From an uncultured Victivallales bacterium (GTDB lineage Bacteria > Verrucomicrobiota > Lentisphaeria > Victivallales > UBA1829), in assembly GCA_944390735.1 (NCBI GenBank), contig CALXRL010000080.1, forward strand, positions 1-61,391: a stretch of DNA of 61,391 nucleotides, read 5' to 3'. A program made the position numbers and the translations under genes. Shown here piece after piece: positions 45,551 through 56,166 of the stretch. The notes beneath the pieces were generated by a model. The model had not been told where the DNA came from and did no database searches. It was given only the letters and a program-made list of their open reading frames with translations. The stretch's first letter is position 1, and each line of letters opens with the position of its first letter.

Positions 45551-46112
45551 ACTATTCACCTCTGTTTTCACTGTTGTTGAAAAAGTCTTTCACTTGCTGA
45601 AAGTTTGCTTTTTTTCTCATGGCATATAATGTACTTCATTTCACAGATATTTCAAACGGGTTTTGTGATTTTTTGTGAAAAATTCAAAAAGAAAAAGAAA
45701 ATGAATTGTGAAATAAGAAACAGCAACACCTTTCCTTCTCTCCCGTTCGAAGGGAAAAATCCTTGAATTTGAACTCGATTATCCCCTTTTTCGGGGAAGG
45801 GGAGGGGGAAGAGCAATCAAGGGAAAGAATGCGGAATCATGACACTTGAAGAAAAAAAGGTTGTGTTGTGAAATCAGTAACTCTTCTGTAAAAGGATCCT
45901 GTTTTTCACAAGAAAGAGCGCTCTGCTGTGAAAAAGAAAAGGGGAAACTCTTTCGTTTTTCCTCTTTTCTCGACTGGAAAAAATCGTTTTTTTTAGTTTG
46001 GTGAATCGTTTTTGCAGTTGAAAAAATGAAACCTTATGCAATAGTACAAGACAGCCCGTTTGCTTGTGGTATTGTTTTGAAACCGGAACCGGACGGATAG
46101 AGTTGTACGTCA
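45551..46112. promoter_or_regulatory. AT-rich divergent regulatory gap with repeated TTGTGAAA motifs
   Basis: The 562-bp gap between adhE and the GT2 gene contains no convincing gene. TTGTGAAA occurs at 45673-45680, 45706-45713 and 45866-45873 (+), TGTGAAA on the - strand at 45639-45645, and TTTTTCACA/TGTGAAAAA form an inverted repeat (45902-45910 with 45927-45935) around a central AGAGCGCTCT palindrome (45915-45924). TTGTGAA is the half-site of the redox repressor Rex, which commonly controls adhE. No full Rex palindrome with 4-nt spacing is present; the nearest is TTGTGAA-AAA-TTCAAAA at 45673. Confidence 0.45.
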
Positions 46113-47711
46113 ATGAAGGATAAAAGTTTTATAGAAAAACTGGATCCGCTGACAAAAAGATTTGTGGAGACGCATCCCGATACCTGTGCGATGGTAACGA
46201 CCAATGTTTCCCAGAAACTTTTTTATGCGGCTCTTTTTGTATTTCTCCTGCTTCTTCTGAAGTACCGGTGGGATATTTTCGTCTTTCTGGTCTGCGGAGT
46301 GCTGATGCTTCTTTATGCGGGGGCGGTGATCCTGCGTGCCGTGGCGGCGGTCTATTCCGTGTGCGGACGCGGAGAGATCCGGGTGAATCCGGATGAGCTT
46401 GCCGCGCTGAAGAGGGAGGAGCTGCCGGTTTATACCATTCTTCTTCCTTTATATAAGGAGCCGGAGGTGGCGCAGAAGATCCTGAAGCGGATCGGAAGTC
46501 TGGATTATCCCCCGGAGAAGCTGGATGTGAAACTGCTGCTGGAAAGCGATGACGACGTTACGCTGCGTGAACTGACGAAAGCCAAGCTGCCGCCGAATTT
46601 CACGATTCTCCGTGTCCCGGATGCCCAGCTGAAAACCAAACCCAGAGCCTGCAACTTCGGGCTTGCGGAGGCAAAAGGCGAATTCTGCGTCATTTACGAT
46701 GCCGAGGACATTCCCGATCCGGATCAGTTGAAAAAAGCGTTTCTGGTATTCCGGCACGACACAGACCGGAAACTGGCCTGTGTTCAGGCAAAACTGAACT
46801 ATTACAATTCCCGCCAGAACTGGCTTACGCGTTTTTTCACGGTGGAGTATACGACCTATTTCGATCTGGTGCTTGCCGGCTGGCAGAGATTCAACATTCC
46901 GCTTCCGCTCGGGGGAACGTCGAATCACTTTCGAACGGAGATTCTTCGCAGGGCAGGGGGATGGGACCCCTTCAATGTGACCGAAGACTGCGAACTGGGA
47001 ATCCGCATCTACGAAAATGGCTGGGAGACCGCCGTTCTTGACTCGACGACTCTGGAAGAGGCCAACTCCAGACTCTGGAACTGGATGCGTCAGCGTTCCC
47101 GCTGGGTCAAGGGGTTTATCCAGACGCATCTGGCGCACTACCGCAATCCGCTGGTGACGATTCGCAGACTCGGATGGGTCGGGGCGCTCGGCTGTTACAT
47201 GTCGGTCGGCGGAGCTTCGCTGATGATGCTGACGAATCTGGTTTACTGGCCGCTGACTCTTTTTTATCTGTTTTTAATCTGTCATGGACTCTGTTCCGGG
47301 GAATCGCTTTCTTCCATTCTGATTGCGTCGAATACGCAGGAGCATACCTATCAGGGGGTGCACATCGGGTCGTTTGTTTTCAAGCCATGGCCGCTGCTCT
47401 ATATCGGCGCGGGGGAAAGCCCGTTCTGGTCGCTGGTTTCCCAGATCTTCTGTGTCTTCTCGGTATTTCTGCTGTTTTCCAATTTTCTGCTGGTGGGCGT
47501 GCATGTTGCCGCAGTCATCAAGCGGAAATTTTACCACCTGATTTTGCCGGCGCTGCTGATGCCGTTCTACTGGATTCTGATTTCCTGCGGCGCATGGAAA
47601 GGCTTCCTTCAGATTTTTACAAAACCGTTTTACTGGGAAAAAACGGTGCATGGACTTGATTCCGAATATATTACACAACTCCAATCTAACAAGGGAGAAC
47701 AGCCAGAATGA
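46113..47711 (+). CDS. Membrane glycosyltransferase family 2 (processive synthase type)
   Basis: 532 residues. Two N-terminal transmembrane helices (about 37-80), a GT2 domain with ESDDD (144-148), YDAED (195-199), TEDCELG (290-296) and QRSRW (327-331), then four or more C-terminal helices. The D, DxD, TED and Q(Q/R)xRW set is that of cellulose/hyaluronan-synthase-like and NfrB-type enzymes. It likely extrudes a polysaccharide or links sugars at the inner membrane. It is the first gene of an operon with a pseudopilin, a GH5-like hydrolase and a PA14 protein. ATG at 46113; ribosome-binding site weak. Confidence 0.88.
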   Translation: MKDKSFIEKLDPLTKRFVETHPDTCAMVTTNVSQKLFYAALFVFLLLLLKYRWDIFVFLVCGVLMLLYAGAVILRAVAAVYSVCGRGEIRVNPDELAALKREELPVYTILLPLYKEPEVAQKILKRIGSLDYPPEKLDVKLLLESDDDVTLRELTKAKLPPNFTILRVPDAQLKTKPRACNFGLAEAKGEFCVIYDAEDIPDPDQLKKAFLVFRHDTDRKLACVQAKLNYYNSRQNWLTRFFTVEYTTYFDLVLAGWQRFNIPLPLGGTSNHFRTEILRRAGGWDPFNVTEDCELGIRIYENGWETAVLDSTTLEEANSRLWNWMRQRSRWVKGFIQTHLAHYRNPLVTIRRLGWVGALGCYMSVGGASLMMLTNLVYWPLTLFYLFLICHGLCSGESLSSILIASNTQEHTYQGVHIGSFVFKPWPLLYIGAGESPFWSLVSQIFCVFSVFLLFSNFLLVGVHVAAVIKRKFYHLILPALLMPFYWILISCGAWKGFLQIFTKPFYWEKTVHGLDSEYITQLQSNKGEQPE

Positions 47712-48436
47712 AGACTGATCGTAATTTTACACTGATAGAGCTCCTCGTGGTAATTGCCATAATCGGCATACTTGCAGCGCTGCTGCTGCCGGTTCTGAAC
47801 AAGTCCAGAGAGAAGGCGGAAGATATCACCTGCATCAATAATCTGAAACAGTTCGGAATAGGAATCGCCACTTATCGCGGGGATTGCGATGACAAAATGC
47901 CCATGTGGATTTCGGACCTCCATCCGCAGTATATCCCCTCGGCCAAAAGTTATGAGTGCAAAATGGACCGTAACGACAAGAACGCCACCGGCGATCAGTG
48001 GAAACTGAATACACCTGGCTCGGAAAGCAGTGAAAAAGAAAAGTTTAAGGAGGCGTTTGATTTTCCCGCCACCGAGCCGACCGGAACGTATGCCCGCAAC
48101 ATTCCGGATGACGATCCACGCAGAAAATTGAAAATCAGTTATCTTTACGAATTTGCATATAACGTATGCCTCAGCTGGGAACTTGCGGAAGCCACCGGAA
48201 AAACCTGGTGGGAACTCAAGGAATTTCAGATGCGTTCCATGCGACCGGTGGATGTCAGCGCGGAATACAAGGATGAAACCCCGTTTTCCAAGCGCCTCTC
48301 CACCTTTCCCGTGCTTCGCTGCTTCTGGCATATGGTGGACAACAAGGAGGCTCCTGTTTTCAATCTTTCGTACAACGGCAATATCTTTTACAGCGGGCCG
48401 CCCGCATGGGAAGTGAACTCCTGGACCCAGAAGTAA
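47708..48436 (+). CDS. Pseudopilin-like protein (prepilin N-terminal cleavage motif)
   Basis: 242 residues. Prepilin signal [20 protein letters not shown] with conserved Glu, one hydrophobic helix, and a soluble domain beginning [18 protein letters not shown], then mixed polar sequence. It overlaps the GT2 gene by 4 bp (ATGA) and lies 10 bp before the GH5-like gene, so it should be made with them. The family is expanded in Lentisphaerota; no individual role is known. Confidence 0.88.
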   Translation: MKTDRNFTLIELLVVIAIIGILAALLLPVLNKSREKAEDITCINNLKQFGIGIATYRGDCDDKMPMWISDLHPQYIPSAKSYECKMDRNDKNATGDQWKLNTPGSESSEKEKFKEAFDFPATEPTGTYARNIPDDDPRRKLKISYLYEFAYNVCLSWELAEATGKTWWELKEFQMRSMRPVDVSAEYKDETPFSKRLSTFPVLRCFWHMVDNKEAPVFNLSYNGNIFYSGPPAWEVNSWTQK

Positions 48437-48446
48437 GCGAGTCGTC

Positions 48447-50882
48447 ATGAAGAAATCCGTTCTGCTGCTTTGTGTTCTGGCCGGACCGATTCTTTCCGCC
48501 TCTCCGGTTCTTTTTCCCGGTTCGTGGAAAGCGGAGGCAAACGGGCGTGCTCTGCTCCGGAAACAGGAGGGTGCCTTCCTGAAGACCACCGCGGAATTTC
48601 CCGGCGGAGTTCTGCTCTACAAGGAACAGGCGCGCTATCTGTTCCGCCCGGACCGGAAGATGTTCGACTCCCGTGAACTGGTGATTGAAGTCCGGGCGGA
48701 AAATACCACCTCGCCGCTGAAAGCGTGGATTTTCGTCAAGGATAAGGAAGGGGCCTGGTTTCAGTCGGAAAAAGAGTTCTCTCTCCGACCCGACGAGTGG
48801 ACCCGCTTGAGCGTGCGGCTGGATCTGCCCGGAAAGGAACTCCTGCCGATGGGACACCGTGCCGCATGGAACGGCAGTTTCGCTTCCAAAATCTTTGCCG
48901 CCGGTCTGAGCATTTACAGCGAGGAGATGCAGCAGGCGGAATTCACAATCCGGACTCCGTTTCTGGAAGGGAAACGCCTCTCGCCGGATCTGGCCGTGAC
49001 TTCCTGGACAATGCCGCGAACCGCAGCCGAATATGAACTTGTCAAATCCCGCTTTCAATTGACCCGAGAGTATTTCAATGCGTTCAATCCCGATGAGATC
49101 GCGGTGGATTTCGAGGTGATCTCTCCCTCTTCCGGAGGAAAGGTGAAACGCTATCCGGCCTTCTTTTCCCAGGACTGCCGGCGGGAAATTCATTTTACAA
49201 GGGAATCGGTGGCTCTTCAGGGACTGCCCTTCTGGGAGTTCCGGTTTGTGCCGAAGGAGAAGGGAATCCACCGGATTCGTCTGCGGGTCATGGATGCCAC
49301 TCTGGATCCCGTGGTCGCCTTCACGCTGTATACCGACTGGCGGGAAATAGAGGTGACGCCTTCGAACGTTCCCGGATTCGTGCGGGTCAGCAAACGAAAT
49401 CCGCACTATTTTGAATTTGAACGGGGCGGTTTTTTCTATCCGATCGGCATCAATATTCACTCCAACACCGATCAGCGGAGCGAGAACAGTTTCGGATTCG
49501 GACATCTTCCGGATCGCGGAAATGTCGATTATGAGGAATACATCCGGAGCTGTTCCGCCGCGGGAATCAATCTCATGGAAATCTGGATGGCCTCCTGGAC
49601 CTACGCCATTGAGTGGAGCTCCTCCCGATCGGGATTCTATGGAGTCGGCAACTACAATCTGGTAAACGCATGGAAACTGGATTATCTTCTTGATTACGCA
49701 AACCGATATCATATGATGATTAATCTGGTGCTCGACAATCACGGCAAGATCGCCGACATCTGCGATCCCGAATGGTATGATTCTCCCTACAATGCCAAAG
49801 GCATCTTTGCCGTTGCGAATTCCGCGTTTCTCCAGAACGCCGATGAATTCTGGTCCGATTCCCGCGCCATCGAATTTGCGCGCAAACGCAACCGGTACAT
49901 CGCGGCCCGATGGGGCGCATACCCGAACATCTTTGCCATGGAGCTCTGGAGCGAAGTCGACCTCGTCAGCAATTCCCATAAACGTCGCGACGATAAAACG
50001 ATGATAAAATGGCATCAAATGACAGCAAACGACATTAAACGAGAAACACAGGGAGAATATCTTGTTGCCACTCATGTCTGCGGAGACATCGGCAATGTGA
50101 TGGGGTGGAAGGCTCTGACCATTGAGCCGAAGGAGCTGGATCATGTCTGCGGAGACGCCTATCGTTCTGCCAATGTTCCGATTGTCAATCAGATGCAGAA
50201 GCATCAGTCGCAGATCCAGAAGATTCCGAAACCGGCCCTGATTACCGAATACGGCGGGACCTCGTCCGGTTCTGAAATCTCCCTGGCGACGGGGGATGTC
50301 CATGGTGGAATCTGGGCGGCACTCTTCACCCGTCACGCGGGAACGCCGCTGCTCTGGTGGCACGATTTCATTCACATCCGCAATCTGTATGCGCATTACA
50401 CGGGGTTTGCCCGTTTCCTGAACGGAATGGATCTGCGGACCGGTTCTCTGATTTACGGGACCTTCCCGGTGGAAAGCGAACCGCCGGGACTTCCGGCACA
50501 GCCGGTGCTGTTCATGACCAGGGCGCTTTTTCACTCGCAGAAACAGACGGTGATGATTCCGGAAATCGGTCTGGAGGGGCTTTTCCTCAATCAGAACGGG
50601 ACATTCCTCTGCGGATGGATCTACCACGCACAGGAGCTGTTCCGTTATCGGACCAATCAGAGCGAGGTGCCGCTGTCGCGCGGGGTCCGGGCCCGGATCC
50701 GGACCCATGTGGAGCCGGGGGACTATCTGCTGCAGTTCTTTGACACGATGACCAATCGCCTTCTGACCTCCCGCCTGATCGCGGTGAAAGGCAGCCGGGG
50801 GACGGAGCTTCTCCAGTTCAACTGTCCGGACATCCGGCTGGATGCCGCGTTTAAACTGACGAAAATCGGAGGTGCCCGATGA
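48447..50882 (+). CDS. Secreted GH5-like (clan GH-A) glycoside hydrolase
   Basis: 811 residues with a signal peptide (MKKSVLLLCVLAGPILSA). N-terminal beta-sandwich regions (about 20-310, partly DUF5060-like) precede a TIM barrel from about residue 320 (FYPIGINIHSNTD). The likely acid/base is Glu503 in AMELWSEVD (Glu499 is the alternative) and the nucleophile Glu601 in ITEYGG, as in clan GH-A retaining enzymes. A C-terminal beta domain follows. It overlaps the PA14 gene by 4 bp. Coupled to a GT2 synthase, it may trim the exported polymer. Family number uncertain. Confidence 0.82.
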   Translation: MKKSVLLLCVLAGPILSASPVLFPGSWKAEANGRALLRKQEGAFLKTTAEFPGGVLLYKEQARYLFRPDRKMFDSRELVIEVRAENTTSPLKAWIFVKDKEGAWFQSEKEFSLRPDEWTRLSVRLDLPGKELLPMGHRAAWNGSFASKIFAAGLSIYSEEMQQAEFTIRTPFLEGKRLSPDLAVTSWTMPRTAAEYELVKSRFQLTREYFNAFNPDEIAVDFEVISPSSGGKVKRYPAFFSQDCRREIHFTRESVALQGLPFWEFRFVPKEKGIHRIRLRVMDATLDPVVAFTLYTDWREIEVTPSNVPGFVRVSKRNPHYFEFERGGFFYPIGINIHSNTDQRSENSFGFGHLPDRGNVDYEEYIRSCSAAGINLMEIWMASWTYAIEWSSSRSGFYGVGNYNLVNAWKLDYLLDYANRYHMMINLVLDNHGKIADICDPEWYDSPYNAKGIFAVANSAFLQNADEFWSDSRAIEFARKRNRYIAARWGAYPNIFAMELWSEVDLVSNSHKRRDDKTMIKWHQMTANDIKRETQGEYLVATHVCGDIGNVMGWKALTIEPKELDHVCGDAYRSANVPIVNQMQKHQSQIQKIPKPALITEYGGTSSGSEISLATGDVHGGIWAALFTRHAGTPLLWWHDFIHIRNLYAHYTGFARFLNGMDLRTGSLIYGTFPVESEPPGLPAQPVLFMTRALFHSQKQTVMIPEIGLEGLFLNQNGTFLCGWIYHAQELFRYRTNQSEVPLSRGVRARIRTHVEPGDYLLQFFDTMTNRLLTSRLIAVKGSRGTELLQFNCPDIRLDAAFKLTKIGGAR

Positions 50883-53440
50883 AAGCCGCCTGTTCCCTTC
50901 TGCTGGCTCTTTTCTGCGGAATTCTTTTCTGTCTTCTTGCGTATCGGGAACTGGAATCCGTGGAAAAAGCGGAACGGAAAACCGGAGAGACCCGTCGTCA
51001 GGCGGACGAGCTTTCCGCTCCGGGGAAAACCGTCGGAAGAATGACCGGACCGCGGACTCCAGGTGTCAAAACGGAAAAACGGAATTTTGCCGTCCCGGAA
51101 CACTGGCTCGAAAAACAGGCCGGATACTGCCTTGTCGTTCGCAACACGGTTCGGAACCGGGATGCCTTTCTGGATCTGAGAACGCTCTGCGTGCCGGGAT
51201 CAACCGCAAACGGGGTGACGGTTTACGATGACGACGGCAAGCGTGTCCGGATTCATCAGTACGACAGCGATCATCTGCTTCTTCCGGGGAGTTCCGCGCC
51301 GGAGCTCTTTTTTGTCTACTACGGATTTCCGTCCCAGCAGCCCCTCAGTTCCTGGGATCCGAAAAAGAAGTCGATTCCGCCCAATTTCCGTCTTCGTCAG
51401 CAGGATGTCATGCGTCGGTATCCGGATCATCCGTCGGGGATCAATCAGCTGGAGAACCTGAAACGCAACATTCCGTTTCTGCGTGTGCAGCGGGAGCTCT
51501 GGAAGGCGATCGGGACGGCTTTGACGGAACAGGTCTCTCTGCTGGATCAGATCGCATCCCAGCTGCCGTCGGTTCTTCAGAAGCGGAAGCCGGCCATTTC
51601 CAGCCAGGCGTTTCGCACGGCGGCGGAACGGTTGAACCGGAAGGCGGAATCCACCCGGAGTCATGCGACGGATCTGCTGGAAAGCACGTTTTTTTCCCAT
51701 TTCAAAAACCGGAACTGGGGACGGAACGTTTCCCGGATCTTTTTCACGCGGCGGCCGTTCGATACCGACCGCAATCTTCTGACCTGCTTCAGCGGCATGC
51801 TTTCCGTGCCGGAAGACGGAGACTACGAGTTCCGGCTGAACACCAATTCCACACGGATTTTCCGGGTCAACGGCAAGACGGTTCTGCGTCGGTTCGGACA
51901 GTTTCAGGCGCCTGACACCGCCTCGATCGGAACGGTGGATGAACTCACGCTTCCGTTGAAGCACGGCTCCAATTTTTTCGAATTTCTCTATTACAAGGGG
52001 CCGATCACCAACTGGGCGGCGGTCTCCTGGAGAAAGAAAGGGGAGGGGAAGTTCCAGCTGCTCAGCGAGGATGATTTCGCTCCGGCCTCACCGGTCGATC
52101 CTCTGGAACTGCGCGCAAGGACAGGGGAAAAATATCCCATTGTCCGCAGAAATGATTCCCTTGCGCTCTTTACCGGGAAACACAATCCTTACTCTCTGGA
52201 TCATTATGAGGTTCTGAACCGGGATCTGTTCAAATTTCACTGGGAGATCAACGGAAAATCCCTTGACTCCTCTGTGGAATATTTCGCAATGAAGTCGCTG
52301 AAGGATCCGGTTCTGAGAATTGTTCCGGATCGCGCATCCGGCTATTCCGCCTTCGATGTGCCGCGCAAGGAGAGGGTAGGGGACAAAGCTCCGCTCCGGC
52401 CGGATCTCTCCATGAAAATCTGGAGCCCCTGTTTTCTGTACGACGACGAATATGCGGATCTCACGCTGGAACTGAATTCCGGTCTTCCGATCAACTACAC
52501 CGCATTTCTGTCGGCCCGGATCGAGGGGGAAAATCCTTTCATAACCTCCTTCCGGGAGGCGCTGCGCGTGCCGGCCATGCCGATGGAACACGACGACCGC
52601 TTTGCCCAGAATCCGATCATCAAACGCTCGTTTCATCTTGAGGGGAAGGAAATCGCACATCGTTTCATTGCGGACTTCTCCATTGCCGTCCCGGAACTGG
52701 AATTCGACCGCTGCGGCATTGTGGTTTCGCCGGTGAAGGAGCTGCCGGAGCTGAAAACTTCGGGGAAGGGACTGTGCGACGAATCCGGACGAAAGGTGCT
52801 GGTGATTCTTCATCGGATGAGTCTGCATGAGGTGCGGGCGTGGGAGCTGCTGAAGAAAATTGAATCGGAACTGCGTCCGGTGACCCGGGTGCTGGTTGTC
52901 GCGGAAAATTTCAACGGATTCAAGGAGAAACTGGAACAGCGGCTGAACCGCAGCGGGATTGCTCTGGAGTTTGTGGAGTGGAAACGCTCGGCAATGCCGT
53001 CGGGAAGCGCCGCGCTGGAGACGATTCCGGAAGTCATCGCCCGATTGAAAAACAGCCGGGCGGATGCGGCGTTCCTGATTCCGCTGGCGCTGGACCGGCA
53101 TGGAACGCTGGGCGTTCGGGAAGAAAGAAATGCCATTGCCATGCTGCTGGAACTCTTTCTCAACAGGAAGGAGATCCGCACCGTATTTCTTTCCACGCCG
53201 TTTCCGCTTGCGCCGCGGACCTACTCCCTGTATGAGGAAATGGATAGACATTTCGGGGAGAATCTCCGGAAGTTGAAGCGGGAGAAAGGATTGCGATTCC
53301 TGGAGCTGGATGCCATCCTGCGGAGAAATCCGGCATGGACGGAGGAGGCGTATACGGTCCGGGGAGAAAAAACCGCCCTTCCGCACGGTCTTGTGGAGGA
53401 CGCCGTTGAAATTCTTGCCTCCGAAATTGAAGGAAAATGA
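50879..53440 (+). CDS. Membrane-anchored protein with PA14 domain
   Basis: 853 residues. One N-terminal transmembrane anchor (ACSLLLALFCGILFCLLAY) and a charged linker, an uncharacterised region to about 280, then a PA14-like carbohydrate-binding sandwich (~290-400: GMLSVPEDGDYEFRLNTNST). The C-terminal 200 residues form an alpha/beta domain (KVLVILHRM, FLIPLALDRHG, VFLSTPFPLAP) resembling SGNH hydrolases but without a clear GDS. Last gene of the GT2 operon; likely extracytoplasmic and glycan-related. Confidence 0.72.
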   Translation: MKAACSLLLALFCGILFCLLAYRELESVEKAERKTGETRRQADELSAPGKTVGRMTGPRTPGVKTEKRNFAVPEHWLEKQAGYCLVVRNTVRNRDAFLDLRTLCVPGSTANGVTVYDDDGKRVRIHQYDSDHLLLPGSSAPELFFVYYGFPSQQPLSSWDPKKKSIPPNFRLRQQDVMRRYPDHPSGINQLENLKRNIPFLRVQRELWKAIGTALTEQVSLLDQIASQLPSVLQKRKPAISSQAFRTAAERLNRKAESTRSHATDLLESTFFSHFKNRNWGRNVSRIFFTRRPFDTDRNLLTCFSGMLSVPEDGDYEFRLNTNSTRIFRVNGKTVLRRFGQFQAPDTASIGTVDELTLPLKHGSNFFEFLYYKGPITNWAAVSWRKKGEGKFQLLSEDDFAPASPVDPLELRARTGEKYPIVRRNDSLALFTGKHNPYSLDHYEVLNRDLFKFHWEINGKSLDSSVEYFAMKSLKDPVLRIVPDRASGYSAFDVPRKERVGDKAPLRPDLSMKIWSPCFLYDDEYADLTLELNSGLPINYTAFLSARIEGENPFITSFREALRVPAMPMEHDDRFAQNPIIKRSFHLEGKEIAHRFIADFSIAVPELEFDRCGIVVSPVKELPELKTSGKGLCDESGRKVLVILHRMSLHEVRAWELLKKIESELRPVTRVLVVAENFNGFKEKLEQRLNRSGIALEFVEWKRSAMPSGSAALETIPEVIARLKNSRADAAFLIPLALDRHGTLGVREERNAIAMLLELFLNRKEIRTVFLSTPFPLAPRTYSLYEEMDRHFGENLRKLKREKGLRFLELDAILRRNPAWTEEAYTVRGEKTALPHGLVEDAVEILASEIEGK

Positions 53441-53519
53441 TCCATTTCGCTGGAAAAGCGGGAGATTTGAATTTATATTACCGGGATGAAACAAGTAACA
53501 ATGAGGAGGATTGCCAGTC

Positions 53520-55214
53520 ATGGATACGGCAGAATCAAACGGGGTCAATTCCAATTTCATCACGGAAATCATTGATAACGATCTCAAGACGGGCCGTTGC
53601 GGCAAGCAGATCGTCACGCGTTTTCCTCCGGAACCGAACGGATATCTTCATATCGGTCATGCGAAATCCATCTGTCTGAATTTCGGCACGGCGCGTCAGT
53701 ATGGAGGCGTCTGCCACATGCGCCTGGACGACACCAATCCGACGAAAGAGGATACCGAATACGTTGAATCCATTCTGAACGATGTCCGCTGGCTCGGGGG
53801 CGACTGGGGGGATCAGCTCTTCTATGCGTCGGATTATTTTGAAAAACTCTACAACTATGCGGTGGAACTCATCAAGCGCGGCAAGGCTTATGTCTGCAAC
53901 CTCTCCGAAGAGGAGTTCAACGAGTACAAGGGAACTCTGACGGTTCCCGGCCGGCCGAGCCCCTGCCGCGACCGTTCCATCGAGGAGAATCTGGATCTCT
54001 TCGAACGGATGCGCAAAGGCGAATTCCCCGACGGGGCCTATGTCCTGCGGGCTAAAATTGACATGGCGTCGCCGAATATGCACATGCGCGATCCGGCGAT
54101 CTACCGCATCCGTCATGCGTCTCACCATCGGACCGGGGACACCTGGTGCATCTATCCGCTCTACGACTTTGCGCACTGCCTTTCCGATTCGATCGAAGGC
54201 ATCACGCACTCCATCTGCACGCTGGAATTTGAAATTCACCGTCCTCTGTACGACTGGATTCTGGATGCGCTGGAAACGCCGTGCCATCCCAGGCAGATCG
54301 AGTTTGCCCGTCTGAACCTGACCTACACGGTCATGAGCAAACGCAAACTGCTGGAGCTGGTGAAAGAGGGGAGGGTGAGCGGATGGGATGATCCCCGCAT
54401 GCCGACCATCTGTGCCTATCGGCGGCGCGGCGTTCCCGCTGTGGCGATTCGGAATTTCTGCGAAAAGGTCGGTGTGACCAAGTTCAACAGTCTGACGGAC
54501 ATTGCGCTTCTGGACTACTGCATCCGCGAGGAACTGAATAAAACAGCAAATCGCTACATGGTTGTCATGAATCCGGTGAAACTGGTCATTGACAACTATC
54601 CGGAGAATCTTGTGGAGGAGATCGAGGCGGTCAACAATCCGGAGGATCCGGGGGCAGGGGTGCGCAAGGTGCCGTTTTCCAAAGAGCTTTATATTGAGGA
54701 AACCGACTTCATGGAGGTTCCGGTCAAGCAGTTCCATCGTCTGGCGCCGGGAACGGAGGTGCGTCTTCGCTATGCCTACCTGATTACCTGCACCTCGGTG
54801 GTGAAGGATGCCGATGGAAAGATCACGGAAATCCATTGTTCCTATGATCCGGCATCCAAAGGCGGCAATGCTCCGGACGGGCGGAAAGTCAAAGGAACCA
54901 TTCACTGGGTCTCCGCAGCCCATGCGGAAAAGGCTACGGCCAGACTTTATGACAAACTCTTTACCATTGAAGATGTTGGAGCGATCCCGGAAGGAGAGGA
55001 CTATCGGAATTATCTGAATCCGGATTCCTTGAAAATCGTTTCCTGCCTGATGGAACCGGCGTTGAAAACAGTCAAACCGGGAGTCAGCGTGCAGTTTGAA
55101 CGAACCGGTTATTTCTGTCTGGACGAACAGGATTCCAAAGAGGGAGCTTTGATCTTTAATCGGACCGTGGCGCTGAAGGACTCCTGGCAGAAGAAAATTG
55201 CCCAGAAAAAATAA
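53520..55214 (+). CDS. glnS: Glutaminyl-tRNA synthetase
   Basis: 564 residues. Class I synthetase: [14 protein letters not shown] with HIGH at 44-47, and VMSKRKL (KMSKS equivalent, 272-276). The catalytic and C-terminal anticodon-binding beta-barrels ([26 protein letters not shown]) are those of GlnRS not GluRS. The ATG at 53520 has AGGAGGA 9 nt upstream. Its presence implies direct Gln-tRNA charging. Confidence 0.96.
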   Translation: MDTAESNGVNSNFITEIIDNDLKTGRCGKQIVTRFPPEPNGYLHIGHAKSICLNFGTARQYGGVCHMRLDDTNPTKEDTEYVESILNDVRWLGGDWGDQLFYASDYFEKLYNYAVELIKRGKAYVCNLSEEEFNEYKGTLTVPGRPSPCRDRSIEENLDLFERMRKGEFPDGAYVLRAKIDMASPNMHMRDPAIYRIRHASHHRTGDTWCIYPLYDFAHCLSDSIEGITHSICTLEFEIHRPLYDWILDALETPCHPRQIEFARLNLTYTVMSKRKLLELVKEGRVSGWDDPRMPTICAYRRRGVPAVAIRNFCEKVGVTKFNSLTDIALLDYCIREELNKTANRYMVVMNPVKLVIDNYPENLVEEIEAVNNPEDPGAGVRKVPFSKELYIEETDFMEVPVKQFHRLAPGTEVRLRYAYLITCTSVVKDADGKITEIHCSYDPASKGGNAPDGRKVKGTIHWVSAAHAEKATARLYDKLFTIEDVGAIPEGEDYRNYLNPDSLKIVSCLMEPALKTVKPGVSVQFERTGYFCLDEQDSKEGALIFNRTVALKDSWQKKIAQKK

Positions 55215-55248
55215 AAGAACAAACATCCCGGCAGGGAAGGGGGCTTTT

Positions 55249-55881
55249 ATGGAAGAAGCCAATACGGCACCGGCAATCCTGGTGGAAACCGTCGGAATTT
55301 TTGAGACAAATTGCTATTTTGTTTATCCGAAAGAGGCGGGTACATTGTATATCATTGATCCGGGAGGTGATCCGGAAAAACTTCTGGAGACAGCAGCCTC
55401 TTTCCGGAATGTCGCGCAGTACCGGATTCTTCTGACCCATGCCCATGTGGATCACATCAGCGGGGTAGGGGAGGTGGCTGGAAAACTGGGAATACCCGCG
55501 GTCTTTCTCCATCCGGCCGATCTGGATTTGTATCGGAGTCCGGAGAATGCGCTTCTTCCCTATCTGCCTCCGGCCCAGAACCTTCCGCCGACTCAATGGC
55601 CTCCCGACATGGAGGATTTCACCATTCTGACCACTCCCGGTCATACCCCCGGAGGAGTCTGCTATTATTTTCAGTCCATGAACGCTCTTTTTTCCGGAGA
55701 CACCCTCTTTTCCGGGTCCGTCGGACGGACCGACCTTCCCGGAGGCGATTACGACAGTCTGATGCGTTCCATCCGTGAAAAATTGCTGGTTCTTCCCGAA
55801 AAACTCGCCGTTTTCCCGGGCCATGGCGATCAGACGACCATCGGGATTGAAAAATCATTTAATCCATATTTAGCTCACTGA
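55249..55881 (+). CDS. MBL-fold metallo-hydrolase (glyoxalase II-like)
   Basis: 210 residues. Metal ligands in THAHVDHISGVGEV (HxHxDH), a His in TTPGHTPGGVCYYF, Asp in LFSGDTLFSGSVGRTD and the final His in FPGHGDQT. This is the short glyoxalase II-like/YcbL subgroup, thioester hydrolases lacking the long C-terminal substrate domain. Start at 55249 after GGGAAGGGGGC; 34 bp from glnS, probably co-transcribed. Confidence 0.9.
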   Translation: MEEANTAPAILVETVGIFETNCYFVYPKEAGTLYIIDPGGDPEKLLETAASFRNVAQYRILLTHAHVDHISGVGEVAGKLGIPAVFLHPADLDLYRSPENALLPYLPPAQNLPPTQWPPDMEDFTILTTPGHTPGGVCYYFQSMNALFSGDTLFSGSVGRTDLPGGDYDSLMRSIREKLLVLPEKLAVFPGHGDQTTIGIEKSFNPYLAH

Positions 55882-55964
55882 CCCTCCCCCGGACCTTTCT
55901 TTTTCTCAGCCGGGGAGGGGGGCTCTTTCTCTGAACATCCCCTGCCCGTATTCCTTGATATAAC

Positions 55965-55997
55965 GCCCATGAAACTGCTGTTTTCATGGGCTTTTTT
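55965..55997 (+). terminator. Rho-independent terminator after the MBL gene
   Basis: 10-bp stem GCCCATGAAA/TTTCATGGGC, 7-nt loop, T6. A GC-rich imperfect hairpin also sits at about 55882-55913 next to the stop codon. Confidence 0.88.
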
Positions 55998-56069
55998 ATT
56001 GATTGGTCTGGTATTCCCCTGAAATCCTTTCTTCTTCTTAACAAGTCTTGTTGATAGTTGACAAAGCTA

Positions 56070-56091
56070 TTGACATTTTATTGACATTTTA
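56070..56091 (+). repeat. Two tandem copies of TTGACATTTTA beside the dif-like site
   Basis: 11-bp unit repeated exactly twice (56070-56080, 56081-56091). A third TTGACA lies at 56058-56063, and a palindrome AACAAG-t-CTTGTT at 56040-56052. All lie between the terminator and the dif-like site, on the chromosome side. Function unknown. Confidence 0.6.
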
Positions 56092-56166
56092 GAAAAAGAG
56101 AAGGTGCTTTATTAAAAAATGAATCTGAAACCCAGATTCTCCCTGACACCCCCTCTCCTATATACG

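Noticed and set aside
45738..45757. tRNA T-arm-like sequence around TCCCGTTCGAAGGGA
   Set aside because: No acceptor, D or anticodon arms can be drawn around it.
45874..46113. 79-codon - strand frame in the adhE-GT2 gap
   Set aside because: No ribosome-binding site or recognisable domain, and it covers the palindrome; low-complexity AT-rich reading.
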